A DNA stretch of 64,000 bases. Source: Streptomyces griseoflavus. GTDB lineage: Bacteria > Actinomycetota > Actinomycetes > Streptomycetales > Streptomycetaceae. The position numbers were made by a program, and so were the translations under genes. The DNA lies in NCBI RefSeq assembly GCF_014649995.1, contig NZ_BMUC01000002.1, positions 380,550 through 444,549 of the forward strand, in the 5' to 3' direction. Positions 44,486-54,754 of this stretch are shown in pieces. Numbering within the stretch: position 1 is the stretch's first letter; each line of letters begins with the position of its first letter. Under the pieces are notes generated by a model. That model was given only the letters and a program-made list of their open reading frames with translations, was not told where the DNA came from and searched no databases.

Positions 44486-44731
44486 GTGGAGCGGCCCCTC
44501 TCGCGCGAGAGACATCAGAGTGCGATCAGTAATCAGGACGACGGTGCCAAGTCGCTTCTGCTGGCGCTGCCCGAGGTGTTCCCGTGGGTGCGCCACCTGG
44601 ACGCCGAGGAAGAAGGCGATCGGGTCGGCGTCCCTCCGCTGAGCGGCTGGAACGTCATCCACGGGACGACGGAGGCCGCGACGCTCCGCGGTCGGCATGT
44701 CCCGACGCCCGATGCCCTCCGCGCCCACTGG
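44486..44731 (+). pseudogene. Truncated gene remnant
   Basis: A frame with natural-looking composition (DDGAKSLLLALPEVFPWVRH, LDAEEEGDRV) begins near 44530 and continues (LSGWNVIHGTTEAATLRGRH) into the 3' end of the convergent aminotransferase without a stop. The first part looks like the start of a small actinobacterial protein; the second looks unrelated, so the junction may be a deletion scar. No function assigned. Confidence 0.35.
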
Positions 44732-45922
44732 CTAGGTGCGCAGTGTCTTGAGGCGGCCCGCGGCCTCCTCCAGTACGCCGGTTCGCTTGCAGAAGGCGAA
44801 GCGGACGAACGGGGCGCCCATGTCCTGGTGGTCGTAGAAGACGGCCGTCGGGATGGCGACGACGCCCGCGCGTTCGGGGAGGGCGCGGCAGAAGGCGATG
44901 CCGTCGCTCTCGCCGAGGGGGCGGATGTCGGCGGTGACGAAGTAGGTGCCGGAAGGGCGGTAGACGGCGAGGCCCGCCTCCTCCAGGCCGGACGCGAGGA
45001 CGTCGCGCTTGGTCCGCATGTCCGCGCGGAAGTCGGTGAAGTACGACTCGGGCAGGGCGAGGGCCTCGGCGACGGCGTACTGGAAGGGACCGGCGGAGAC
45101 GTAGGTCAGGTACTGCTTGGCCGAGCGGACCGCCGTGACCAGGGGCGGGGCGGCGGTGATCCAGCCGACCTTCCAGCCGGTGAACGAGAAGGTCTTGCCG
45201 GCGCTGGAGATGGTGACCGTGCGGTCCCGCATGCCGGGCAGGCCGGCCAGGGGGATGTGCTCGGCGTCGTCGAACACCAGGTGCTCGTAGACCTCGTCGG
45301 TGACCACGAGCAGGTCGCGTGCGACGGCCAGCTCGGCGATCGCGGTCAGCTCCTCGCGGGTGAGGACGGTGCCGGTCGGGTTGTGCGGGGTGTTGATCAG
45401 CAGCAGGCGGGTGCGGTCGGTGACGGCGTCGCGCAGCTCGTCGAGGTCGAGGCGGAAACGGCCCTCGCGCGGGCGGAGCGTGACGGGGACGCGGGTGCCG
45501 CCGGCCATGGCGACACAGGCCGCGTAGGAGTCGTAGTACGGCTCCAGGGCGATCACCTCGTCACCGGGTTCCACCAGGGCGAGCAGGGCGGCGGCGATGG
45601 CCTCGGTGGCGCCCGCGGTGACCAGCACCTCGGTGTCGGGGTCGAAGGACAGGCCGTAGCGGCGCTGCTGGTGTGCGGCGACGGCGGTGCGCAGCTCGGG
45701 GACGCCGGGGCCCGGCGGGTACTGGTTGCCGCGGCCGTCCCGCAGGGCCCGCACGGCGGCCTCCCTGACCTCCTCGGGGCCGTCGGTGTCGGGGAACCCC
45801 TGACCCAGGTTGATGGCCCCGGTCCGCAGGGCCAGGGCGGACATCTCGGCGAAGACCGTGGTCCCGAACTCGGCGAGCCGGCGGTTGAGGAGGGGGCGCG
45901 CACTGGAGGTCATGGCGGCCAT
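44732..45922 (-). CDS. PLP-dependent class I/II aminotransferase
   Basis: 396 residues (ATG 45913 would give 393). Fold-type I aminotransferase: INLGQGFPDTDGPEEVREAA, RGNQYPPGPGVPELRTAVAA, TAGATEAIAAALLALVEPGD, LLLINTPHNPTGTVLTREEL, VTDEVYEHLVFDD, the PLP Lys in ISSAGKTFSFTGWKVGW, and the substrate Arg in FVRFAFCKR. This is the methionine/kynurenine/succinyl-DAP (DapC-like) group. The substrate is uncertain; the DapC annotation is common for actinobacterial members with this GFPDTDGP start. Confidence 0.9.
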   Translation of the reverse strand: MAAMTSSARPLLNRRLAEFGTTVFAEMSALALRTGAINLGQGFPDTDGPEEVREAAVRALRDGRGNQYPPGPGVPELRTAVAAHQQRRYGLSFDPDTEVLVTAGATEAIAAALLALVEPGDEVIALEPYYDSYAACVAMAGGTRVPVTLRPREGRFRLDLDELRDAVTDRTRLLLINTPHNPTGTVLTREELTAIAELAVARDLLVVTDEVYEHLVFDDAEHIPLAGLPGMRDRTVTISSAGKTFSFTGWKVGWITAAPPLVTAVRSAKQYLTYVSAGPFQYAVAEALALPESYFTDFRADMRTKRDVLASGLEEAGLAVYRPSGTYFVTADIRPLGESDGIAFCRALPERAGVVAIPTAVFYDHQDMGAPFVRFAFCKRTGVLEEAAGRLKTLRT

Positions 45923-46061
45923 CCTGCGCCGAACCTCTGGACTTCCTCAACTCTGCTTTGGGCCGCGTGGGCGGAGGGCATCTCCCGGTCACGCACGTGA
46001 GCTGGGCGCCCACGGGGGGCTGCTACGGGGGTTCACGGGGGATCGGGAGGAGGGTGGCGCC

Positions 46062-46364
46062 ATGGGTTTCGGTGTCAGCCTGGCTGTGGTCGTCGTGTTG
46101 TTCGCCGGTGTCGGAGCGTACGGGCGGCGCAGGGCGGCGCGTAAGGCGGTGTTCCGGCCGGTGCGGCGTCCCGCGACGGTGTCCAGGGGGCGGCGCGGCA
46201 GGAGCCGCGCGAGCGGTGGCAGCGGCGGGAGCAGCGGCGGCTGGTGGGCCGGCGACAGCGGGGGCGGCGGGGGAAGCGGCTGTGGATCGTCCTCCGGCGG
46301 TGGCTCGTCCTGCGGAGGCGGGTCGTCGTGCGGGGGCGGCGGATGCGGCGGCGGAGGGGGCTGA
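46062..46364 (+). CDS. Small membrane protein with Gly/Ser/Cys-rich tail
   Basis: 100 residues. One N-terminal membrane segment (GVSLAVVVVLFAGVGAYGRR), an Arg-rich cytosolic-looking linker, and a tail of Gly, Ser and six Cys (GCGSSSGGGSSCGGGSSCGG, GGCGGGGG). ATG follows GGGAGGAGGG. The Cys spacing might bind metal or be cross-linked; the composition is otherwise typical of small Streptomyces proteins of unknown role. Confidence 0.65.
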   Translation: MGFGVSLAVVVVLFAGVGAYGRRRAARKAVFRPVRRPATVSRGRRGRSRASGGSGGSSGGWWAGDSGGGGGSGCGSSSGGGSSCGGGSSCGGGGCGGGGG

Positions 46365-46773
46365 CACGGGGCAGCTCGCCTCCCTGTCGGGGGAAGGCGC
46401 ATCCGCGTCGGCGGGGTCCGCACCTGGGCGGGCCCCGCCGTTCCCGTCGAGCGGTGGCTCGGAGTCCGGTTCCGGGCGGGGGTGCACGGACGGAACGCGC
46501 GGAGGCGTACGCCGTCACTCGGGGGCGTACGTGGGGGTTGAACAGGTGAGCTGGAGAGCCCCCGAGGGGATGGAAAGCCCACGAAGTTGGGTAAAAACGC
46601 TGTGGTGGCAGCACAGTTCATGATTCCCTATAAATCACCAGCGCAGCCATCGGGCTCCCCTCGGACCCTTCCTCCGGCCGGGCGACCGGGCTGACGGGCC
46701 GAGTTTCCCGGTGCGACCGGGGCGCGCGGACCCATCTCTCCTCCTTCTCCATGTGCGCTTGCGGAGCCGATCC
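46365..46773. other. Intergenic region, probable promoter
   Basis: 409 bases. No credible gene. Most is GC-rich; the only AT-rich part is TTCATGATTCCCTATAAATC (46618-46637), a likely promoter core about 135 bases before the DUF2617 gene. No clear hairpin or riboswitch seen. Confidence 0.5.
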
Positions 46774-47307
46774 ATGCTCACGACCCTGAACACCGCCTAT
46801 TCCGACACGCGCGCGGCCGATCTCGCCTGGGCCCTGGGGCGCGAGCCGCTTCCCGCGCTGGCCACGCTCGACCTGGAACTGACCGGTGCCAAGCTCCAGT
46901 TGCGCCTGCTCGGCGCGTCCCACCAAGTGCTGGTGGAGGAGGACCGGGGCGTGTGCTCGGAGACGGTGGCGTGCATTCCGGGCAGCAGTACGCCGCTTCC
47001 GCTGGGCGTGGCCAAGCGGGTGGGCGACTGGGAGTACGAGTTCGCCGCCCGGGTGGAGGTGCTGACCCCGGCGTCGTTCGCGGGCCGGGCGCAGGAACTG
47101 CTCGCCCTGGTCTCCGACCATCCGCAGGGCCTCGCCGGGGTGTTCCCGGGCAGTCCGCACGCGTTCACGGCGATGCTCGCCCAGCGGCGCGAGGGCCGGG
47201 TCCACTGGCGGACCTGGCACGCGTATCCGCAGGACGGGCAGTTGGTGGCCACACGGACCCGGGTCGGGGTGCGGACACCGGCACGTTCCGGTGCGGGGCA
47301 GGGTTAA
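46774..47307 (+). CDS. DUF2617 family protein
   Basis: 177 residues from ATG 46774. The family pattern is TLNTAYSDTRAADLAWALGR, PLPALATLDLELTGAKLQLR, LLGASHQVLVEEDRGVCSET, VACIPGSSTPLPLGVAKRVG, and RVHWRTWHAYPQDGQLVATR. There is no signal or membrane segment. Conserved among actinobacteria, function unknown. Often located beside a membrane spermidine-synthase-like gene, as here (60 bases apart, same strand). Confidence 0.85.
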   Translation: MLTTLNTAYSDTRAADLAWALGREPLPALATLDLELTGAKLQLRLLGASHQVLVEEDRGVCSETVACIPGSSTPLPLGVAKRVGDWEYEFAARVEVLTPASFAGRAQELLALVSDHPQGLAGVFPGSPHAFTAMLAQRREGRVHWRTWHAYPQDGQLVATRTRVGVRTPARSGAGQG

Positions 47308-47366
47308 ACAAACATCACGCGTGTGGGTGACGTTGCGCGATGAGGCCGTGACGTAACGTCGCTGGG

Positions 47367-49034
47367 GTGATCGAGTCGCAGGCCCCCGCACCGCCCGGCT
47401 CCGCGCAGTCCTGGGACGGGCCCGGTGGCGACGCGGGGAGTTCGCTGCGACTGCCCGTCCGGCAGGACACCGGGCGGTTCCTGGTCCTCGCGGGCGTGTT
47501 CGTCTGCGCGGCCTGCGGCCTGGTGTACGAGCTGGAACTGGTCGCGCTGGCCACGTACTTGATGGGCGACTCCGTCGCCCAGACCTCCGTCGTGCTGTCC
47601 GTGATGGTCTTCGCGATGGGCATCGGCTCCCTGGCCGCGAAGCGGCTGCGGCGGCGCGCGGCGGCCGGTTTCGGCGCCGTCGAGGCGGCCCTGGCACTGG
47701 TCGGCGGATGCAGCGCGATGGCCCTGTACGCGGTGTTCGCCTGGACGGGTGACTGGGGCGGCGTCTGGGCGAGCGGCCCGCGCACCCTGCTGGTCGCCTT
47801 CTCCCTCGCCACCGGGCTGCTGATCGGGGCCGAGGTGCCGCTGCTCATGGAGCTGATCCAGCGGATCCGGCGGCAGGACGCGGGCGGCGCGGTGGCCGAC
47901 CTGTCCGCCGCGGACTACGTCGGCGCGCTGGTGGGCGGACTCGCCTTCCCGTTCCTCCTCCTGCCGCTGCTCGGGCAGCTGACCGGCGCGCTGATCACGG
48001 GCGCGGTCAACGCGGTCGTCGGCGGGGCGCTGGTCCTCGGACTGTTCCGGCAGGACCTCACCCCCCGCGCCCGCCGGCTGCTGGTGGCGGCCAACGTGTG
48101 CGTGCTCGTGGTCCTCGGCTCCGCCGCCGTCCTCGTCGACGACTTCGAGCGGGCCGCCCGGCACGCCATGTACGGCCCGGACGTACGGGTCGCCGTGCAC
48201 ACGGACGTGCAGGAGGTGCTGATCACCGGCGGGCAGGAGGGGCGGCCGCTGAACCTGTACCTCGACGGGCGGCTGCGGGTCAGCGGCCGGGACGAACTGC
48301 GGTACCACGAGGCGCTGGCGCACCCCGCGATGAACGGCCCGCACGCCCGCGTCCTCGTCCTCGGCGGCGGGGACGGGCTGGCCGCGCGCGAGGTGCTGCG
48401 CCACAGCGGTGTCCGCCGCGTCGACGTCGTCGAACTCGACGCGGGCGTGGTGCGGCTGGCCCGCCACGACCCGGCCCTCTCCGCGCTGAACGCGCACGCC
48501 CTCGACGACCCCCGGGTCCGCGTGACCACCGCGGACGCCTTCGACTGGCTGCGGGGTGCGGCCCCGGCGGCGTACGACGTGATCGTCTCCGATCTTCCGC
48601 ATCCGGGGATCACCGCCAGCACGAAGCTGTACTCGCAGGAGTTCTACGGGCTGGCCCGGCAGGTGCTGGCGCCCGGCGGGCGGCTCGTGGTGCACGGGGG
48701 CGCGGTGGCGCACCGGCCCCGCGACTTCTGGACGGTGGACGCCACGCTCCGCGCGGCGGGGTTCCGCACCGCCGCGTACCGGGTGCGCGGCCGGGAGGCC
48801 GGTTTCGCCGCAGGACCCGACCGCGGCTCCCGGAGCACCGCGCACGCCCACCGCGACTGGGGGTTCGTGCTGGCCGCGCTCCACCGTCCGCCCGAGCCGC
48901 GCCTGGACCCGGCCGGACCGCACCCCCGCACCCTCACCGACGCCTCCCTGGCGGCCGACGCCCGCGCCGCCGAACGCACCCGGGTGCGCGGACCGGAACC
49001 GTCCACCCTGCTCCACCCCCGCTACAGCGACTGA
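47367..49034 (+). CDS. Membrane spermidine-synthase-like protein
   Basis: 555 residues. Six or seven N-terminal membrane segments ([60 protein letters not shown]) precede a spermidine-synthase fold: [92 protein letters not shown]. The aminopropyl-transfer core with DxxxD motifs is kept. Membrane-linked members are common in actinobacteria, and whether they make spermidine is unresolved. GTG start. Confidence 0.9.
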   Translation: MIESQAPAPPGSAQSWDGPGGDAGSSLRLPVRQDTGRFLVLAGVFVCAACGLVYELELVALATYLMGDSVAQTSVVLSVMVFAMGIGSLAAKRLRRRAAAGFGAVEAALALVGGCSAMALYAVFAWTGDWGGVWASGPRTLLVAFSLATGLLIGAEVPLLMELIQRIRRQDAGGAVADLSAADYVGALVGGLAFPFLLLPLLGQLTGALITGAVNAVVGGALVLGLFRQDLTPRARRLLVAANVCVLVVLGSAAVLVDDFERAARHAMYGPDVRVAVHTDVQEVLITGGQEGRPLNLYLDGRLRVSGRDELRYHEALAHPAMNGPHARVLVLGGGDGLAAREVLRHSGVRRVDVVELDAGVVRLARHDPALSALNAHALDDPRVRVTTADAFDWLRGAAPAAYDVIVSDLPHPGITASTKLYSQEFYGLARQVLAPGGRLVVHGGAVAHRPRDFWTVDATLRAAGFRTAAYRVRGREAGFAAGPDRGSRSTAHAHRDWGFVLAALHRPPEPRLDPAGPHPRTLTDASLAADARAAERTRVRGPEPSTLLHPRYSD

Positions 49035-49120
49035 GCCCCTTACCGCGTTCCGCACCGACGCGCCGCCACTTCCCGCACACGGGGGTGCAGCCCGGCGTCG
49101 TCTGGGTAGGCTCCGCACTC

Positions 49121-50026
49121 ATGGAGCACGAGGTGTTCGTTCCGGTTGAGGAGGAGCGGCTCAGGGAAGTGCTGGACGACCCCGCGCGGGTCGCCCGGGC
49201 GGTGCCCGGGCTCCAGCACGACGCCGGCGCCGGCGCCGACCCCGTCGCCGGCCGCCTGAAGGTCCGCGTCGGCAGCCACTCCGTCACCTACCGCGGTGCC
49301 CTGCGGGTGTCCGCGCGGGACGACGGTTCCTACACCGTCGAGGGCGAGGCGTCGGAGACCCGGGGCAGCGGCTCGGTGCGGCCGGCACTGCGGCTGCGGC
49401 TGCGGCCCGCGGACGGCGGCACCACCCTCACCGTCTCCGGCACGGCGACGGCCGACGGCCGCGTCACCGACCTGCCCCCGGAAGCGGTGGCGGCGGCGGT
49501 GACCCGCCTGCTGAACCGCTTCGGGGAGAACCTGGGACGCGTGGCGGCGGAGACACCCGAGCCGTCCGGCACCGCCGGGGAACCCGAGTCGCCGGAACTG
49601 CTCTCCACCGGCGACTTCGAGCCCCGGGCCACCACGGACTTCGAGACCACCCCCGACGCCGAGGACACACCACCGCCGCCCGCCCCCGCGCCGGACGCGG
49701 AGACGACCCCGCCCCCCGGCCCCGGGGACGCGCAAAACGCCCAGGACGCACAGGACGCCCAGGACGCGCAGGACGACCTGGACCGTGACGGGGACGAGGA
49801 CGAGGACGGCGAGGACCGCGTCGCGGAGGCCGCCCACGCCCGCAGGACGATGATCGGACGCAGCGCAGAGGAGGTGGACCACGCCCCGCCCCGCGGCCGC
49901 TACGCCCCCGTCCCCGCCCCGCAGACGGTCTCGTCCCCCGCGACGCTGCGCTGGGCCGCCCCGGCGGCAGCCCTCGCGGTCGCCTCGGCCGTGGTCGCGA
50001 TCCGGGCCCTGCGCAAACGCCACTGA
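49121..50026 (+). CDS. SRPBCC (CoxG-like) protein with C-terminal membrane anchor
   Basis: 301 residues. Residues 1-150 are a START/SRPBCC domain of CoxG type: EHEVFVPVEEERLREVLDDP, ARVARAVPGLQHDAGAGADP, VAGRLKVRVGSHSVTYRGAL, TLTVSGTATADGRVTDLPPE. A long acidic Pro/Asp-rich linker includes five AQ(D/N) units (AQNAQDAQDAQDAQD), and a single membrane helix close to the C-terminus (PAAALAVASAVVAIRALRKR) would hold it in the membrane with the domain inside the cell. Role unknown. Confidence 0.82.
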   Translation: MEHEVFVPVEEERLREVLDDPARVARAVPGLQHDAGAGADPVAGRLKVRVGSHSVTYRGALRVSARDDGSYTVEGEASETRGSGSVRPALRLRLRPADGGTTLTVSGTATADGRVTDLPPEAVAAAVTRLLNRFGENLGRVAAETPEPSGTAGEPESPELLSTGDFEPRATTDFETTPDAEDTPPPPAPAPDAETTPPPGPGDAQNAQDAQDAQDAQDDLDRDGDEDEDGEDRVAEAAHARRTMIGRSAEEVDHAPPRGRYAPVPAPQTVSSPATLRWAAPAAALAVASAVVAIRALRKRH

Positions 50027-50124
50027 CCCCCGGTGGCGGTCGTCCCGTCACGGCTGGTCGCCGGGTGGCTGGTCGAGGGTGGTCGTGGGCAGGCGGTCTT
50101 GATCGTCCCAGTAGGGTCGTCGGC

Positions 50125-50913
50125 GTGAGTAACGAACACATCACGCTGACCGCGGGCGACGCGGAAGTGGACGTGCTGCCGGGCAACGGCGGGCGGGTCG
50201 GTGGGCTGCGGGTCGGGGGCGTCGAACTGCTGCGGCAGGGGGAGCGCTACGGGTGCTTCCCGATGGTGCCCTGGTGCGGACGGATCCGCGACGGACGCTT
50301 CCATGACGGCGCCACCGTGCGGCAGATGCCGCTCAACGCCCCGCCGCACGCCATCCACGGCACCGCCCGCGACGCCGCCTGGCGCGTCGCCCGCAAGACC
50401 ACCGACGAGGCCGTCCTCACGTACGACCTGGCCGAGCCGTGGCCGTACCCGGGCCGGGTCACCCAGCAGATCGCGCTCGGCGAGGACGCGCTGACGCTGA
50501 CGATGAGCGTGGAGACGTACGAGTCGTCCTTCCCGGCGCAGATCGGCTGGCACCCGTGGTTCCACCGCAGCCTCGGCGGCGCGGACGTGAGCATCGGCTT
50601 CGCGCCCGCCTGGCAGGAGGAGCGCGGTGAGGACCACCTGCCCACCGGGCGGCGCACCGACCCGCAGCCGGGGCCGTGGGACGACTGCTTCGGGATGCCC
50701 GGCGGTGTCGACGTCACCCTCACCTGGCCGGAGCGGCTGGAGCTGAAGGTGACCAGCCGCGAGGAGTGGGTCGTGGTGTACGACGAACAGCGCGAGGCCG
50801 TGTGCGTGGAGCCGCAGACCGGGCCCCCCAACGGGCTGAACACCCACCCGCGCCTGGTCACCCCCCTGGAGCCGCTGGAGGCCTCGACCACGTGGACCTG
50901 GACCCGCCTCTAA
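50125..50913 (+). CDS. Aldose 1-epimerase (galactose mutarotase-like)
   Basis: 262 residues from GTG 50125. Seen are VDVLPGNGGRVGGLRVGGVE, PMVPWCGRIRDGRFHDGATV, PHAIHGTARDAAWRVARKTT, the catalytic HG-type His, FPAQIGWHPWFHRSLGG (second His), and VVYDEQREAVCVEPQTGPPN with the catalytic Glu. It equilibrates sugar anomers. Located 10 bases before pyrE, so probably co-transcribed with it. Confidence 0.92.
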   Translation: MSNEHITLTAGDAEVDVLPGNGGRVGGLRVGGVELLRQGERYGCFPMVPWCGRIRDGRFHDGATVRQMPLNAPPHAIHGTARDAAWRVARKTTDEAVLTYDLAEPWPYPGRVTQQIALGEDALTLTMSVETYESSFPAQIGWHPWFHRSLGGADVSIGFAPAWQEERGEDHLPTGRRTDPQPGPWDDCFGMPGGVDVTLTWPERLELKVTSREEWVVVYDEQREAVCVEPQTGPPNGLNTHPRLVTPLEPLEASTTWTWTRL

Positions 50914-50923
50914 GCTGGCAGGC

Positions 50924-51472
50924 ATGACGGACACGCGCGGCGCGCTGCTGCAGCAGATCAAGGACAAGGCCGTGGTGCACGGCAAGGTGACGCTCTCCTC
51001 CGGTCTGGAGGCCGACTACTACGTCGACCTGCGTCGCGTCACCCTCGACGGGCAGGCCGCGCCGCTGGTCGGGCAGGTGCTGCTGGACCTGACGGCGGAA
51101 CTGGAGTTCGACGCGGTGGGCGGGCTGACCATGGGCGCCGACCCGGTCGCGGCCGCGATGCTGCACGCCGCCGCCGCGCGGGGCCGGAAGCTGGACGCGT
51201 TCGTGGTCCGCAAGGCCGCCAAGGCGCACGGACTGCAGCGGCGCGTGGAGGGCCCGGACATCAAGGGCCGCCGGGTGCTCGTCGTCGAGGACACCTCCAC
51301 CACCGGCGGCTCCCCGCTGACCGCCGTCGAGGCGGTGCGCGAGGCCGGTGCCGAGGTCGTGGCCGTCGCGACCATCGTGGACCGGGCGACCGGTGCCGCC
51401 GAGAAGATCCAGGAGGGCGCCGGGGTGCCGTACCTCTTCGCCTACTCCAAGGACGAGCTCGGCCTCGACTGA
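50924..51472 (+). CDS. pyrE: Orotate phosphoribosyltransferase
   Basis: 182 residues. Type I PRTase of pyrimidine synthesis (orotate plus PRPP to OMP). Seen are KVTLSSGLEADYYVDLRRVT, VGGLTMGADPVAAAMLHAAA, AFVVRKAAKAHGLQRRVEGP and the PRPP loop VLVVEDTSTTGGSPLTAVEA. Full length. It starts 10 bases after the aldose epimerase gene. Common neighbour of fba in Streptomyces. Confidence 0.96.
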   Translation: MTDTRGALLQQIKDKAVVHGKVTLSSGLEADYYVDLRRVTLDGQAAPLVGQVLLDLTAELEFDAVGGLTMGADPVAAAMLHAAAARGRKLDAFVVRKAAKAHGLQRRVEGPDIKGRRVLVVEDTSTTGGSPLTAVEAVREAGAEVVAVATIVDRATGAAEKIQEGAGVPYLFAYSKDELGLD

Positions 51473-51688
51473 GACCACGGGCCCGACCGGGACCGAGGCC
51501 GCGCGGTGCCCCGCGGGGCACCCCGGGGGCGCCCGGCCGGATATCGCCCGACATAACGACTTGACCTGCACCGTCGACCAGCCGGGCAAGTCTGGGAGGA
51601 TGAGGCCGACAATGACGTCGCTTCCAAGGTTCCAGGTCAGGGCCGACAGTACGCAGCACGCCACACCGCACGCTTAAGGAGCGGACAG

Positions 51689-52720
<1,032 letters not shown>

Positions 52721-52736
52721 CCCGCCCGCGCCGCGC

Positions 52737-52770
52737 AAGGGCCCGGTACCGCTCGCGGTGCCGGGCCCTT
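52737..52770 (+). terminator. fba terminator
   Basis: AAGGGCCCGGTACCGC and GCGGTGCCGGGCCCTT, 16-bp arms with one G-T pair and a 2-base loop, 17 bases past the stop and just before the MFS gene. Confidence 0.85.
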
Positions 52771-52786
52771 CCGTATGCTCGGCCGC

Positions 52787-54256
52787 ATGCCCGACGTCCG
52801 GCTGTCCTCCCCGCAGGGCAAGTGGATCCTGCTCACCACGGTCCTCGGCTCCAGCATGGCCCTGCTCGACTCCACCGTGGTCAACGTGGCCCTCCCGCGC
52901 ATCGGCCAGGACCTCGGTGCCGACCTCGGCGCCCTGCAGTGGACCGTCAACGCCTACATGGTCACGCTGGCCGGGCTGATCCTGCTCGGCGGGGCGCTGG
53001 GCGACCGGTTCGGGCGGCGCAAGGTGTTCGTCGTCGGGGTGCTGTGGTTCGCCGCGGCCTCGCTGCTGTGCGGGATCGCCCCGAACGCCGGGATGCTCAT
53101 CGCCGCCCGCGCGCTCCAGGGCGTCGGCGGCGCGCTCCTCACCCCCGGCTCGCTCGCCCTCATCCAGGCCTCCGTCCACCCCGACGACCGGGGCCGCGCG
53201 GTCGGCCTGTGGTCCGGGTTCGGCGGGATCGGCGCGGCGGTCGGCCCGTTCGTCGGGGGCTGGCTGGTGGACGGGCCCGGCTGGCGCTGGGTGTTCCTGA
53301 TCAACGTGCCCCTGGCCCTGGTGTGCGCCCCCATCGCCGTGCGGCACGTACCGGAGTCGTCGGGCGGGAAGGCCGAGGGACGCTTCGACGTGCTCGGCGC
53401 CGCGCTCGGCGCGATCGCCCTCGCGCTGGTGACGTACGCGCTGATCGAGGCCGAGTCGGGATCGCCGATGGTCGCCGTGTCCGCCGTCGCCGGACTGGCC
53501 GCCGCGGTCGCCTTCGTCCTCGTCGAGAAGCGGCGCCCGCACCCGATGATGCCGCTCGGCATCTTCGCCTCCCGCCAGTTCGCGTCGGTCAACGTCGTCA
53601 CCCTGTGCGTGTACGCGGCGTTCGGCGGCTTCTTCTTCCTCGCCGCGCTCCAGCTCCAGGTCGTCGTCGGCTGGTCCGCGCTGGCCGCCGGCACGGCCCT
53701 GCTGCCCACGACCGCCCTGATGCTGCTGCTCTCCGCCCGCTCGGGTGAACTCGGCGACCGGATCGGCCCGCGCATCCCCCTCACCGTCGGGCCGCTGCTG
53801 TGCGCGGCGGGAATGCTGCTGATGCTGCGGGTCGGGCCGGGCGCCTCCTACGCCACCGAGGTGCTGCCCGCGCTGCTGGTGCTCGGCCTCGGCATGGTCA
53901 CCCTGGTGGCGCCGCTGACCGCGACCGTCCTCGCCTCCGTGGACACCGCGCGGGCCGGCCTGGCCAGCGGCATCAACAACGCCGCCGCCCGCGCGGCCGG
54001 CCTGGTCGCGGTGGCGGCCCTGCCGCTGCTCGCCGGGATGGGCCCGGAGGCCTACCGGGTGCCCGCGGCCTTCGACGAGGCGTTCGGCAGGGCCATGGTG
54101 CTGTGCGCGGTCGTCCTGGTGGCGGGCTCCGCCCTCGCCTTCGCGACCGTCCGCCGCCCCACCCCCGACTGCCGCCGGCCGGAGTGCCGCACCCACGGCA
54201 GCGTGGCCGTGCCGCCGCTGGAGGCGGAGGGGGGAGCGGGCGGGAAGCGGCTCTAG
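52787..54256 (+). CDS. MFS drug/proton antiporter, DHA2 (EmrB/QacA) type
   Basis: 489 residues, 14 membrane segments expected. Motifs: GSSMALLDSTVVNVALPRIG (motif D), LLGGALGDRFGRRKVFVVGV (motif A), RALQGVGGALLTPGSLALIQ (motif B) and GLWSGFGGIGAAVGPFVGGW (motif C, antiporter). These exporters remove drugs or secondary metabolites using the proton gradient. ATG 52787 lies 17 bases past the fba terminator. It ends with a Cys/Pro/His-rich tail (PDCRRPECRTHGS). No regulator gene adjoins it. Confidence 0.92.
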   Translation: MPDVRLSSPQGKWILLTTVLGSSMALLDSTVVNVALPRIGQDLGADLGALQWTVNAYMVTLAGLILLGGALGDRFGRRKVFVVGVLWFAAASLLCGIAPNAGMLIAARALQGVGGALLTPGSLALIQASVHPDDRGRAVGLWSGFGGIGAAVGPFVGGWLVDGPGWRWVFLINVPLALVCAPIAVRHVPESSGGKAEGRFDVLGAALGAIALALVTYALIEAESGSPMVAVSAVAGLAAAVAFVLVEKRRPHPMMPLGIFASRQFASVNVVTLCVYAAFGGFFFLAALQLQVVVGWSALAAGTALLPTTALMLLLSARSGELGDRIGPRIPLTVGPLLCAAGMLLMLRVGPGASYATEVLPALLVLGLGMVTLVAPLTATVLASVDTARAGLASGINNAAARAAGLVAVAALPLLAGMGPEAYRVPAAFDEAFGRAMVLCAVVLVAGSALAFATVRRPTPDCRRPECRTHGSVAVPPLEAEGGAGGKRL

Positions 54257-54333
54257 GGGGCGCGGGACACCCCCCGAGCCCACTCCCGGCTACCAGGGGG
54301 TGCGGGACACCCCCGGAGCCGGCCCCCGGCTAC
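54255..54333. repeat. Two 39-base imperfect direct repeats
   Basis: AGGGGGCGCGGGACACCCCC to CGGCTAC and AGGGGGTGCGGGACACCCCC to CGGCTAC, 40 bases apart. Each unit can also form a hairpin (GGGGG/CCCCC). The second unit contributes the stop codon of the DUF3151 gene. Likely duplicated terminators between the convergent genes. Confidence 0.65.
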
Positions 54334-54749
54334 TGCTTGAGCGCGGTGTACGCCTCTTCGCTGCTGTCCTTGAGGAAGGTCCAGCACCGCTCGGCCTCGT
54401 CCGTCTCGCCGATCGTCCCGGCCGCCCGCGCCAGTGCGGCGAGGCAGCGCAGGAAGCCGCGGTTGCCGCGGTGGCTCCACGGGACCGGGCCGTGACCCTT
54501 CCAGCCGGCCCGCCGCAGCGCGTCCAGCCCGCGGTGGTAGCCGGTGCGCGCGTACGCGTACGACTCGACCACCCGGTCGGCCTGGTAGGCGTCGTCGGCG
54601 AGCATCGCCCACGCCAGGGAGAACGTCGGGTAGTCCGCCGCCACCCGCGCCGGCGGGGCGGACTCGTCGGCGAGCAGCGCGTAGGCCTTCTCGTTCTCGG
54701 GGAGGTGGGTCGGTTCCGGTCCGCCGAGGAGGTTCTGGTGCGTGGTCAT
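54330..54749 (-). CDS. DUF3151 family protein
   Basis: 139 residues. Family pattern PTHLPENEKAYALLADESAP, YPTFSLAWAMLADDAYQADR, VVESYAYARTGYHRGLDALR, WKGHGPVPWSHRGNRGFLRC, with helices like a short TPR unit. Widespread in actinobacteria and of unknown function. It lies 5 bases downstream of the stop of the AfsR-like regulator on the same strand and may be read from its transcript. Confidence 0.88.
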   Translation of the reverse strand: MTTHQNLLGGPEPTHLPENEKAYALLADESAPPARVAADYPTFSLAWAMLADDAYQADRVVESYAYARTGYHRGLDALRRAGWKGHGPVPWSHRGNRGFLRCLAALARAAGTIGETDEAERCWTFLKDSSEEAYTALKQ

Positions 54750-54754
54750 GTGGG

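Noticed and set aside
44740-46000. Plus-strand continuation of the 44486 frame
   Set aside because: Antisense to a complete aminotransferase gene; only the part before 44732 has protein-like sequence.
46365-46620. Possible coding sequence downstream of the Gly/Cys-rich gene
   Set aside because: Open frames on both strands are low-complexity, without start signals or known motifs.
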